From Cymodocea nodosa (lineage: Eukaryota; Streptophyta; Magnoliopsida; Alismatales; Cymodoceaceae): a DNA stretch of 64,000 nt. Both the position numbers and the translations under genes were made by a program. A model generated the notes under the pieces. It did no database searches. It was not told the DNA's origin and saw only the letters and a list, made by a program, of their open reading frames with translations. The stretch is taken from contig JAZBRI010000011.1 in NCBI GenBank assembly GCA_036874045.1, forward strand, positions 124,001 to 188,000, read 5' to 3'. The stretch's first letter is position 1. Each line of letters opens with the position of its first letter. This document shows, piece after piece, positions 11,219-22,345 of this stretch.

Positions 11219-11923
11219 CGTGGATTTACGCAACGGCATAGAGTCACTCTGATCTCTACTGTTCTAAGTCCTAAATGATTCTGCTGATAATGCCCCCAAA
11301 ACCCTAAGTTTAAGATAAATAAGCCCTAAGTTTAGGCAGGTAATCGAGTCATTTCCCACACTAACTCTTGCTCTCTCATCTGTGTAGTTAGTCTGTGGAC
11401 TTAACTACAGTACTCTGTTGAGTTATAGTTAACTCAACGGGGTAAGTTCGTTAACTTATCCTAGACTCAATGGAGTAAGTTCGTTGAGTTAAGGGTAACT
11501 CAACGGACTTCCCGTAAAGTTATATCTAATAAAAAATACTTAAGATAATAATTTTTTTCTTCGGTCAAGACCGAAGAGCTTCGGTATAACCGCTCTTAAT
11601 TTTCCATAATTAAAAATTATTTGATCAAACTGTTATATTCCTCGGTTGAACCAAAATTAAATATTTCCTTTCTTTCCTCATTTTTTTTTTCCAATTGAAC
11701 CGATACTATGCTTTAGTAAAACCAAGATTTTTACTTAATAATATATAAATTTTTTAAGTTTTTATGTTTCAGTCAGACCGATGGATCCTATCGGTTGAAC
11801 CACAACGATTTTTTTTTTTTTTCTTTGTGCTTTGGTAAAATCGATAACTCCTTTCGGTTTAACCGTAAATATATTTAAATAAATTTTTTTTTCTTATATA
11901 TAGTAAAATAAAATGATTTCTTA
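11219..11923. other. Gap between integrase and ORF-X with two palindrome arrays
   Basis: At 11380-11520 there are class I palindromes (GTTGAGTTA...TAACTCAACGG). At 11560-11870, directly after the integrase stop on the minus strand, at least eight CGGT-xxxx-ACCG or CGGTTxAACCG gapped palindromes alternate with T-rich runs. B keeps both arrays (36400-36530 and 36580-36890) with drifting stems. No gene is seen. Confidence 0.65.
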
Positions 11924-14900
11924 CTAAGTAAAGCTCGAGTAGTCCTCTACTCTTACTTCTTCTATAATTCCAAATGAACTTTTTGGTATCTTCAAAATAG
12001 GACTAAGTCTTTGTGCATTTACTTTAAATATGTTCTGATTTTTAGGATTTTTAATTTCAATAGCTCCATAGGGAAAAATATTTCCAACTATATAAGGTCC
12101 TGCCCTGCTAGATCTTAATTTTCCTAGATGGTTATGGAGTCTAGTCATATAAAGATATACTTCTTATCCTATTTCAAAGGTTTTTGGAATAATTTTCTTG
12201 TCACGCCAGAACTTCATTTTCTCTTTTTCTCTTACAATTTTGGAATAAGCTTCACTCCTAAATTCTTCTAATTCAATCAATTGTAATTTCCTATTTTCAG
12301 TAGCTTGATTTAAATTAGTGTTTAGAATTTTTAATGCCCAATAAGCTTTATGTTCAATTTCAGCTGGTAAATGACAACTTTTTTCATATACCAGCCTAAA
12401 AGGTGACATACCTAAGCTTGTCTTATAAGCAGTTCTATAAGCCCAAAGTGCATCTATCAATCTATTAGCCCAATCTGTTCTAGTAGGATTCACTACTTTT
12501 TCTAAGATTAACTTAACTTGTTTGTTTGCACTTTCTACTTGTCCACTGGTCTGCAGATGATATGATGTTGCAATTTTGTGGTTTACTCCATATTTCTTCA
12601 TTAAGGCTTCAAAACTTTTATTACAAAAATGAGTTCCTCTATCACTCATAATAGATTTAGGTATTTCAAATCTAGCAATTATATTGGTTCTTATAAAATG
12701 TATTACCACTTTGTTGTCATTTGTTCTTGTAGGAATAGCTTCTATCCATTTAGATACATAATCCACCCCCAACAATATGTAATTAAATTGATTAGACATA
12801 GGAAATGGACCCATAAAATCTATTCCCCACACATCAAAGATTTCAACCTCAACAATAGGATTAAGAGGCAGCATATTCCTCTTTGATATTCTTCCTATTT
12901 GTTGACACTTTAAACAACTTAAGTAGTATTTATGAGCATCTTTGAATAGTGTTGGCCAATAAAATCCACATTGTAGAATTTTGGCAGTAGTTTTCCCTGA
13001 ACCAAAATGCCCTCCACATGCTTGGTCATGGCAAAAAGACAATATGCTTTGATATTCAGTTTCTGGAACACACCTCCTTAAAACCAGATCAGGACATTTC
13101 TTAAATAAGCATGGGTCTTCCCAATAGTAATATTTTACTCTTGAAAAGAACAATTTCTTATCCTGTCTATTCTAATCTTTAGGTGTTTAACTAGTAACTA
13201 AGTAATTTACTATGTCTACATACCAAGGCATTGTTTTGATGGTCATTAGTTGTTCATCAGGAAAATTATCCTTAATTTCAATATTTGATTTTTCTATTTG
13301 TAATCTAGATAAATGATCTGCTACTACATTCTCACAACCTTTTTTATCTTTAATTTCTAGATCAAATTCTTGTAATAACAATATCCATCAGATCAATCTG
13401 AGTTTAGTCTCTTTCTTTGCTATAAGGTGTTTTAAAGTTAAATGATCCATGTACATTGTCACTTTAGCTCCAATCAGATATGATCTAAACTTTTCTAAGG
13501 CAAACACAAAGGCTAACAGCTCTTTTTCAGTAGTTGTGTAATTAACTTGAGTATCATTTAAGGTTTTGCTTGCATAATGAATCACTCTAGGAGATTTCCC
13601 TATCTTCTGTCGCAGCACTGCTCTTACAGCAAAATCAGATGCATTGCACATTAATTCAAATGGATGGCTCCAATCAGGTGCTTGTATTATAGGAGTTGAA
13701 ATTAAGCTAGTTTTAAGCTTGAAAAATGCTTCTTTGCAATTTTTATCAAAGTTAAATGGGACATCTTTTAATAGATTAGTTAAAGGTCTAGCTATTTTGC
13801 TAAAATCTTTAATAAATCTTCTATAAAATCCAGCATGTCTTAGAAATGATCTAATATCTTTTACTAATTTAGGTTCTGGTAGATTAGAAATTACTTCTAT
13901 TTTAACTTTATCTACTTCCAACTCCTTCTTTGAAACAATATGTCCCAAGACAATTCCTTGATTAACCACAAAGTGACATTTTTCCTAATTTAGAACCAAA
14001 TTTTTTTCCACACAGTGTTTTAATACTTGGTCTAACTTTTTTAAACACACTTCATATGAAGTTCCATAAACTGTAGAATCATCCATGAATATTTCTAGAA
14101 AATCTTCAGTCATTCCAGTGAATATGCCCTACATACACCTTTGAAAGGTGGCTGGTGCATTGCATAATCTGAATGGCATTTTCTTAAAAGCATAAGTTCC
14201 ATTAGGACAGGTGAAAGTTGTTTTCTCTTGATCCTCTAATGCTACTAGAACTTGGTTATATCCTGAATACCCATCTTGGAAACAAAAATATTTTTGCCCC
14301 ACTAATTTCTCTAGCATTTGACCTATAAAAGGTAAGGGAAAATGATCTTTCCTAGTTACAGCATTCAGCTTTCTATAGTCTATAAACACTCTCCAGCCTG
14401 ATTGAATTCTAGTAGGGATCAAGTCTTAAATTTCATTCCTAATTACTGTTAATCCTGATTTCTTGGGAACTACATGGATTGGACTAACCCATGAGCTATC
14501 AGAAATCAGATAAATTATGTCATTATCTAACCATCTCACTATTTCCTTCCTGACTACTTCTTTAAGGTTTGGATTTAATCTCCTCTCAAGAATTCTAACT
14601 GGTTTAGCATTCTCTTCTAAATATATGTGGTGGCAGCATAAAGTTGCACTTAACCCTTTTATATCAGTCATAGTCCATCCTATTGCTTCTTTATAAGTTT
14701 TTACTACATCTTTTAATTTAGCAATTTGATCCTCTTTTAAATCTGAAGCAATAATGATTGGACGTGTTCATTTTTCTTCCAAAAATATATAGGTTAAATC
14801 AGGAGGTAAAGGTTTTAATTCTAACTGTTGCCCATCAGAAGCTAGAGTTCCTAATTCGACATTATTAATTTCTTCTTGATCTCCTTCTACATTTATGCTT

Positions 14901-16600
14901 TCACTTTCTTCTAAAATCTCAGAATTAAGTTGCCTATTTAATTCTTCTTGAATCACATCATCTAGCACATCTCCTTCATCCTCCAAAAAGTCTATAGTAT
15001 CTAAGGACATTTCTAGCTCTTCAAACTTTTCTGGTTTAAAAAGGTTTAATTGAATATCCTCATTACCATATACTAACTTCATAATTCTAGTTTTACAATT
15101 TATAACAGCCCTCGATGTTGCTAAAAATGGTCTTCCCAAAATTAAAGATGTATCACTATTTTTATGCTTAATTTGTTGGGAATCCAAAATTACAATATCA
15201 ATAGGATATATGAAGTTTTTGATTTTAATTAAGACATCATCTATTTTTCCTCTAGGGTATCTTATACTTCTATCTGCTAATTGAATAACAGTCCTAGTAG
15301 GGATTAAGCCTTCTAATCCTAGGGATGCAAATATATCACTTGGCATAACATTTATACCTGCACCTAGGTCTATTAAGGTTCTTTCTAGAATGGTATTTCC
15401 TATGGTACATGATATGACAGGGATTCCAGGATCAGATAACTTCTTAGGAATTTGTGGTAGAAATAGGGAACTACTTTGCTCAACTAAAAAGACCTTCTTA
15501 AGAACTTTTCGCTCTCTTTTCTTAGTACACCAATCCTTAAGAAATTTAGCACAAGGTGGCATTTTCTGCAATAAATCTAACAAAGGAATGTTAACTTGTA
15601 CTCTTTCAAAATTTTCTCTAATTTTTTCTTGCTTATCAAATATTGTTTGTTGTAATCTTTTAGGATAGGGTGCTAACGATTGTGATTTAAAAGATTCTTT
15701 TTCTTTCATTTGATTTGTTTGATCATTTTTAGTCTCATTTTCAGATTCAGATTTTTCTTCATTGATTTCTATATTTTCAGATTACATTCTCATTATCATT
15801 TTGATTTTTTCTCTTATCCACCTTCATATTATTTTCATTTTGAATTCTTGGTGGTATATCAGTTCTAGATCTTAATGTTATACATACATCTTCCAGATTT
15901 TCTTACTCTCATGATGTTCTTGTATATCATTTTTGTGATTATGATCTTCAATTGTTTTTAGTTTTAAAGTACATTCTTTAAATTTTCTTGCACTAGTATT
16001 TTCTTTTATCTGTATATCTTGCAAATTATGCAGATCTATAACATTATAATTATCATTGTCCTGTTGCATAACTTGTATTTTCATTGTATATTCGTCCAAT
16101 GCTTTTAGTTTTCTTTCCAAATCATCTAATCTCATTGCATTCAATTTTTGATCAATTTTCATTATGGTTTTTTCAATTTCGTATATAATATCAATTTTAG
16201 GTTCTTCATATGCTTCCTTATAGTTTAATTGGTTGACTTCTTGTTGCTGACACATATATTGTTTTAGTTTGTCCATGTTTTGTTCTAAACTACGCTCCAA
16301 TTTGTCATACCTATCCCAAACTTCATTGTCTCTCAACATATTACACCTTCTATGCTGACCATCAGTTAGGTAAATTATAGGATTCTCATACTCAGCTCTA
16401 TTATAATGAATATAATTCATCTGTTGTTCATGTGCTCTAACCATCTGCAACTGTCTTAGTTTCAAACAATTAGAGATGTCATGACCTTCCAATCTACAGA
16501 ATTCACATATGCTAACTACAGGTTTCAAAAATCTTTGAGCATAAGCATATGCCACATTCTCAATTAGAAAATATAACACACAACACTCCTCAACTATTAA
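11924..16600 (-). pseudogene. pol: Pol gene of element A (zinc knuckle, protease, RT, RNase H, integrase)
   Basis: Reading down the minus strand: a CX2CX4HX4C zinc knuckle (CEFCRLEGHDISNC, near 16490) and a long coiled-coil linker to 15900; an aspartic protease with DLGAGINVMP (near 15365); RT with the FMDD catalytic motif (near 14085); RNase H with the YMDH segment (near 13450); and integrase with an HHCC zinc-binding N-terminus (13060-12890), the D-D-E residues in GIDFMGPF, SDRGTHF and GQVES, and a C-terminal domain ending at 11924. The integrase wording (VWGIDFMGPFP, YVSKWIEAIPT) is typical of the Athila lineage. No clear start codon exists between the primer site and the zinc knuckle. Stops at about 15785, 14768, 14425, 14126, 13982, 13387, 13186 and 12161 inactivate it. 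Gag is not upstream of it but 4 kb downstream. Confidence 0.9.
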
Positions 16601-16636
16601 AACAGAACAGCACTCACAGTTGCTTAGCTACTCAAT

Positions 16637-16654
16637 TCCCCAGCAACGGCACCA
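16637..16654 (-). promoter_or_regulatory. Primer-binding site of element A (tRNA-Asp type)
   Basis: The minus strand TGGTGCCGTTGCTGGGGA is complementary, with two mismatches, to the 3' end of plant tRNA-Asp (..CCCCGGCAACGGCGCCA), the primer known for Athila elements. It lies 7 bp inside the LTR edge at 16662. Confidence 0.85.
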
Positions 16655-16661
16655 GAAAACT

Positions 16662-16772
16662 TGTTTGGGTTTGTTAACTTCCTTTTTTTAACCTAGCTAA
16701 TTTAGCCTTCTGCTTATCAGTAATTCCTTTTTAGAAGTCAACAAACAATCTTTCACACAAATTAGATATTAA
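16662..16772 (-). repeat. 5' LTR of element A, inner fragment (split by SIRE-like insertion)
   Basis: It starts TGTTTGGG next to the primer site and continues colinearly with the other LTRs until ATTAA (16768-16772), where the copia element enters. The LTR resumes at 33442. Confidence 0.9.
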
Positions 16773-18564
16773 TGTTAGAACCCAAGTATTTTGATAATGC
16801 AAAACCTATGTGAGGAAATATATTGTATTTCACAGTTAAGTCTATACTGCACTCGATCAGAAGGCTGTTAGAACAAATTCTAAGCAGATGAATAGGTCAA
16901 GAAGATTCCAGATGATAATACTTTCAAGATACAACAAAATTAGACAGTTACAGGTTCAAGTATCCGAAGAGTAAAACAGCAGTAAGACTATCGGACAGTT
17001 AGAAGGATAACTATCCGAATTTTACAAAGCCTACGGAGAGTTATTTAATCAGACAGTTAAGGGGATTGAATGATCGGATAGTTAAGGAGTTAACTATCTG
17101 GAAGCTTAAAGGATTTTTCAAAGAGTTACAGGTATAACTATCCGAAAGTTAAGTCATTCAATAAACCACATGCAGAAATACAGAATGGAAACTAAAAGGA
17201 CTTGTCGGAGAGTTAGATAACTATCCGAGTTTTCTTTTCGAAGAGTTAGATAACTATTCGAGTTTTTCGGTAAGTTACAGGCATAACTTTCTGGAACTTA
17301 AGTCATTTTATTAAGCACGTGCAAAATGGAGAAGTCGACAGTTGAAAGCTTAAAAGGGAAAATCGGAGAGTTAGATAACTATCCGAAATTTCAAAGAGAG
17401 TTTCGGTAAGTTACAGTTTAACTATCCGAAACTTAAGTTATTGAAATTGCCACGTGCAGAATTCCAAACAGATGCTCAAATGGGTTTTCGGAGAGTTAGA
17501 AAGATAACTATCCGAAATTTCAAAAGAGTTTCGGTGAGTTACAGTTTAACCATCCGAAACTTAAGTCATTGAATTTCCCACGTGCAGAATTCCAGAGAGT
17601 GGCTCAAATAAGTTTTCGAAGAGTTAGAAAAATAACTATCCGAAATCCTGAAACATTTCGGTGAGTTACAGGGATAACCTTTTGAAACTTAAGTCAACCC
17701 TTTATGCACGTGCTAAATTAAAACAATCGGAAAGTTGATAGAGACAAACTATCCGACATAGTATATAACTGTTCGGTGAGTTACAGTTATAAGTACCCGA
17801 TTGGATGATAGGTCACATTTAAATATTTTGGAATCCTACTTGACAGTAAAGGTTAAGTGATCTTTCGGTGAGTTATAGAAACTCTTTGGAGAGTTACATA
17901 GCTAACTATCCGAAAGAACAGAAAAATCGGTAAGATATCTTGAAACGATTTTCTAAACGGTCACTTGCCGTATTGGGACTTGAGGCTAATCAAGTACAAT
18001 AGAATACATCCGTTGGAGGAAAATATGATCATTGTACATATCAGGTATATATACAAAATACAAACAACGGAGATTCAGTGAGCCATACTCCAAATTCCAT
18101 TTACACTCAAGTCTGCAAACAGTGAAGTATATTCCAAAGATTTACTGCAGAAAAAGCTCTGTGCACAAAAACTTTGATTGAAGGATTAAAGTTGTTGGTT
18201 CGTAGTTTCAACCTGAAAGCTACATACAGTGTTGGTTTGAGTTTCGACCTGAAAACTCTAGAGGTTGGTTTTTTGAATTTTTTACCTGAAAACTTCTATG
18301 TAGTTGGTTCTTGCTTTGACCTAAAAGCAAGTGTGTAAGTGTTGAAACACTTAGTGAAGCCCAAGTGAATCTTGGGGGTGGACTAGCCAAATTGGTGAAC
18401 CACCTAAAAAATTTGCTGTGTGTTTCTTATCTTTGTTGATTTGCTTTCTCTTAGTTTCAGCTCATTACAATTTTGTTGAATCATTCGATTCAACATCAAA
18501 AGAATTTTAAAACTACACACTTTCACCATTCACCCCCCCTCTAGTGAGCCTATCGATCCTAACA
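16773..18564 (+). repeat. 5' LTR of SIRE-like element
   Basis: The LTR is 1792 bp, TGTTAG...CTAACA. Its first half contains degenerate tandem units of about 123 bp (clearest from 17360 to 17700), each with a GAGTTA..GATAACTATCCGA palindrome and a CACGTGC block. It is 33 bp longer than the 3' LTR, explained by one extra palindrome unit near 17225-17260. Confidence 0.9.
18046..18053 (+). promoter_or_regulatory. LTR TATA box, SIRE-like element
   Basis: TATATATA in an otherwise mixed stretch, also present in the 3' LTR at 32918-32925. It lies about 510 bp before the LTR end, which suits a U3/R boundary. Confidence 0.5.
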
Positions 18565-18566
18565 AT

Positions 18567-18578
18567 TGGTATCAAAGC
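18567..18578 (+). promoter_or_regulatory. Primer-binding site, SIRE-like element (tRNA-iMet type)
   Basis: TGGTATCAAAGC differs at one base from the plant initiator-Met primer site TGGTATCAGAGC and lies 2 bp after the LTR end. Confidence 0.85.
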
Positions 18579-18615
18579 AAGGTTAATCCTTCATAAGATT
18601 TAACCATCTAGATTT

Positions 18616-20126
18616 ATGGCTCAATTTGCTGAGGGACAAAACATCCACAGACCTCCCCTATTCGATGGCTCCAATTATAACTATTGGAAGAATAGAATGG
18701 AGTGTTTCCTTAGGAGTTCTAATGTTAAACTCTAGAAGATTGTTGTTCTTGGAACTACACTTCCAACCAGTAATGTTATGGACTGGTTTGAGGAGGATGA
18801 GAAAATCATCTAGTTGGATGCTAGAGGGTTGAATGCCATTTATTGTGCACTAACAACTGATCAATATAATAAGGTATCTGCATGTAAGTCTGCTCATGAG
18901 GCTTGGAAAATCCTTCAAGTTACTCATGAAGGTACAAGCCAAGTCAAGGATACAAAAATCAGTATTCTTTTTAGAAAACTAAAACTGTTTAAAATGAATG
19001 ATAATGAAAACATAACTGAAATGTTTTCTAGATTTACTGAAATCATTAACAATCTAAAAGGCCTAGGAAAGGAGTTCTCTGCACGTGAACAGGTACAGAA
19101 GATCCTGAGGAGCTTAACTGTTGAGTGGAAACAGAAGTCCACATCTATTCAAGATTCCAAGGATCTCAACAATTACACAGTTGAAGAACTGTTGGGCAAT
19201 CTTCTGGCCCACGAAGCTCAGATGAAGGACTGGAAAGAGCAAGAAGGAGCTGTTGAAAAGAAAGCTGAAAAGAAAAAGGAAATGACATTTCCATCTACAG
19301 AGGAAACTCTAAGCTCAGATGATGATGAGATCATGTTGTTAGCAAGGAACTTCAGAAAGTTTATGAAGAAAAAGAATAAGTCTAGCTCTTCTAAAAGAAC
19401 AGTCCCTACATGTTTCAAATGTAAAAGGCAGGGGCACATATAGACCTTCTGTCCATTTCAGATAGAAGAGGATCAAGGAGATAAGAAGAAGAGATTGAAG
19501 GACAAAAAGAAGATAGCTCTCAAAGCTACGTGGGATGACAGTAGTTCTTCAAGCTATTCATCAGATTCTGAAGAAGAAGCAGCAGCAAATGTTTGTTTTG
19601 CAACACAAGATGTATGCTCTACTTCCTCTAGTTCAGAAAATGAGCATGATGAGTTAGACATAAACAGTATTCTATCTATTGTAGATAATTTATAAGTGAA
19701 TTGTAGAGATTTTAAGAAAGAAATTAAAAGATTAAATCATTGCTTAGAAAATTCATTTGCTGAATTAGAATCAACTATAGTTGAAAATAGGAATCTAAAA
19801 TCAAATTTAGATAAGTATAGTTGTGATAACTGTGAATTAAAAGATGAAAATAAAAATCTATCAACTACTATATCAGATTTGAAAAATACTATATGTAAAT
19901 TTACTCAAGGAAAAAAAGGATTAAATAAAATAATAGGATCTCAATGATCAAATGGGAATAAATATGGCCTAGGGTATGCTACACCACAGGAAATACCTTA
20001 TTGTGGTGGAGTGATTCGAACTTATAGAGATGGCACCACTGTGTTTGCCATCAAACGAAGATCAAGTCATATGTAGCTGCCAAGAGGCAATACATTTAAT
20101 GTTTTAAGGACTAAATCTACTGGACT
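18616..20126 (+). pseudogene. gag: Gag gene of SIRE-like element, 5' part of gag-pol
   Basis: It starts at ATG 18616. The first 60 residues carry the copia Gag opening (PPLFDGSNYNYWKNRMECFL). Residues about 80-205 are the UBN2-type capsid (AHEAWKILQVTHEGT, FSRFTEIINNLKGLGKEF). A zinc knuckle (CFKCKRQGHI) lies at about 19410-19440, then a Ser/Asp/Glu-rich stretch (WDDSSSSS) and a coiled coil (19700-19940). Stops replace expected Trp or Gln codons (TAG at 18735 and 18810). Element E interrupts the frame at 20126; pol resumes at 28156. Confidence 0.85.
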
Positions 20127-22307
20127 TGTAACGCTTTTATGTGTTGTTAAATTAACGGCAAAAGTGCAAATTTTACATTTATAACCGCAAGCGCACGGTG
20201 CCCATTGTAATAAGCATGTGCAAGTACGGGTCGAATCCACAAGGAGTTTGTCTTAAATAATTTTATTAAAATGATTATTTGATAAAACATTCATTCTATT
20301 AAATCCACAATTAAAACTCTAATTACATGCAATTAAGTTACAATTTACAAAAATACAATAAAGATTTCAAAGGTAACATAAAACTTGTTAATTCCTAGAG
20401 CTAATAGCTAGAAAACTCAAGAAAATCTTAAGTTCACATTTCTGGAATCACAGAAATTAGTCCAAATTCTTACTCTTCTTCCTTCCAACCTGGACATTGA
20501 AAAATCCACATAAAATATTTGTTGGAAAGTTCATTGAGTTATCTTTAAAATGGCAGTGATTTCCAGGACTAATTCACTCTAGGTTGCTGCCAAAGTCTGA
20601 TATAAAACAGTGTGCAAAACGATTCTGAAAACTTTCCAAAAACGTGTCGTTGGTGTAAAAATCATAACTCAATCAAATCTTCATGAAATACCACGAAATC
20701 ACCGCGCCTTGAAAGATAACTCATTTCTCTAATCAGGAAAATTTACAGGAAAACATTACGTAACGCAAAAAAGCAAGGAAACAGGAAGGTGTCGAGCACA
20801 ATTTCTGTCGCTCGACCAGTAAAACAGAGTAGATGCTACCATCGAAAGAAAAATCGAAAAATCGAAGAAATGCATTCTAAAAAATTCCAACAACACTACA
20901 TACGTATTGTACACTTAAATTACTTACAAAAAAAACTATAACACGACATATAACTCAGAGAAATTAAGTCGTACAACATATAACAAAACAGAACATGCAT
21001 TGGAATTTACAGCAAATAGGATATACACGCATTCACAAGGGTTAAGAGTTAGTTTTATGCACAAAATTCACATATTCACGTGAAGCAACTATATTCCATG
21101 AGATCTAATCTAAAACAACTATTTAAATTAAATAAATAAAGATTTAACAAAGATCCTAAACGTGCATACATTTATATATTAAAAATACCTAAATACTCAT
21201 AAACATTTGATATGAAAATATGTTTACAAATACGAGGATCTCTCCCTTCTCTTTTACCTTTAATTTATCCACTTCTCTTCAAGCATTTGATCCCTATTTG
21301 ATGATGAACCACTTTGTACGCTCCTCTACAAGGCTGTCACCACTTGCAAATCACATCCAAAGGGGAACCGCCTATGTTTGCTTTGAAGAAAATGGGTTGC
21401 ACGTCCTCAATCCACTTCCAAGATATACAGATTTGTTGGCTTTCCTCTCAATTTTGATGCTTCCTATTACCTCATCTTGAAGATCACGTCCTAAGCTCTT
21501 CCAATGCTGCACACGTGCCTCCAATACCACTGATTTCACCCATGGAGGTCCTTCCGTATGTCGGCTTGGAGTGGAGAGAAGGAGGTCTTCTAGTATGAGG
21601 GGGAAGGCGCCTAAGCTCACCAATCTTGGAGGAAAACTCTTCCAAAATCTTGGGTGGAAGAGGATGGACGAAAATTGGAGTTGGAGTTCTTGCCCTTGCG
21701 TGGAGGAGAAAGAGGAGATGATCTTTTTCTTGGTCGGCCATACACTTTTCTCTTCCCTTGTCATTCATCTATGGAAGGAATTCAAACACCTTCCAATTTG
21801 TGGCCTCCTAAATTAAGCAAGTCTTGATGGTTGATTGATTGATATCTTCAAGAATTGGAAGTATGTGATGGACGACCATGGGTTGTTGATTTCCCATGAT
21901 TTAATCCAAGGGTCCACGTCCTCACCTATTTTCAACAACTCAAACATAACATTAAATGCATATGCACATTACACAAATTGCTACTCAATTATAAAGCAAA
22001 AATGAAATGTGCATAATATTGCTTGCTCAATTGAGGATTATTTGATTTCATATCTTAATGATAATTCTTTTAAGATATGCATGAAATCAATATATAAATT
22101 ACTTATATCTACACATGGGCTAATTGACTAGGTGTAAATTTAATAAAGGATAAATTTGTGCATTATTGACTATTTAACCAATAAAACATGCATAGTTCTA
22201 AAATATGATTTTCATGTAATCTTTCATAAGAACATATATAATGATGACTTATAATCCTTAATATGCATGAATTAACATATATAAAATGCACAAATTAATA
22301 CTTTACT
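20127..22307 (-). repeat. 3' LTR of element E
   Basis: It begins TGTAACGC on the plus strand and ends CTTTACT, the last base changed from the A seen in the right LTR. The conserved 60-bp block (GCAAGCGCACGGTG...GGTCGAATCCAC) is at 20186-20245. Overlapping ORFs on both strands at 21220-21816 recur in the other LTR because the LTRs are copies; I see no protein domain in them. Confidence 0.88.
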
Positions 22308-22345
22308 CACCTCCATACCTAGTCTTTGCTAGTCCCTTAGCAAAG
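22308..22345 (-). promoter_or_regulatory. LTR-proximal purine tract and hairpin of element E
   Basis: Next to the LTR the minus strand is purine-rich but interrupted (GGTATGGAGGTGAG). A perfect 8-bp stem, CTTTGCTA/TAGCAAAG with loop GTCCCT, lies at 22324-22345, matching those in C and D. Confidence 0.6.

Noticed and set aside
21372..21768. Overlapping ORFs on both strands in E's LTRs (again at 27220-27664)
   Set aside because: Conserved because the two LTRs are copies of each other. Both strands are equally open, no domain is visible, and the region lies inside the LTR.
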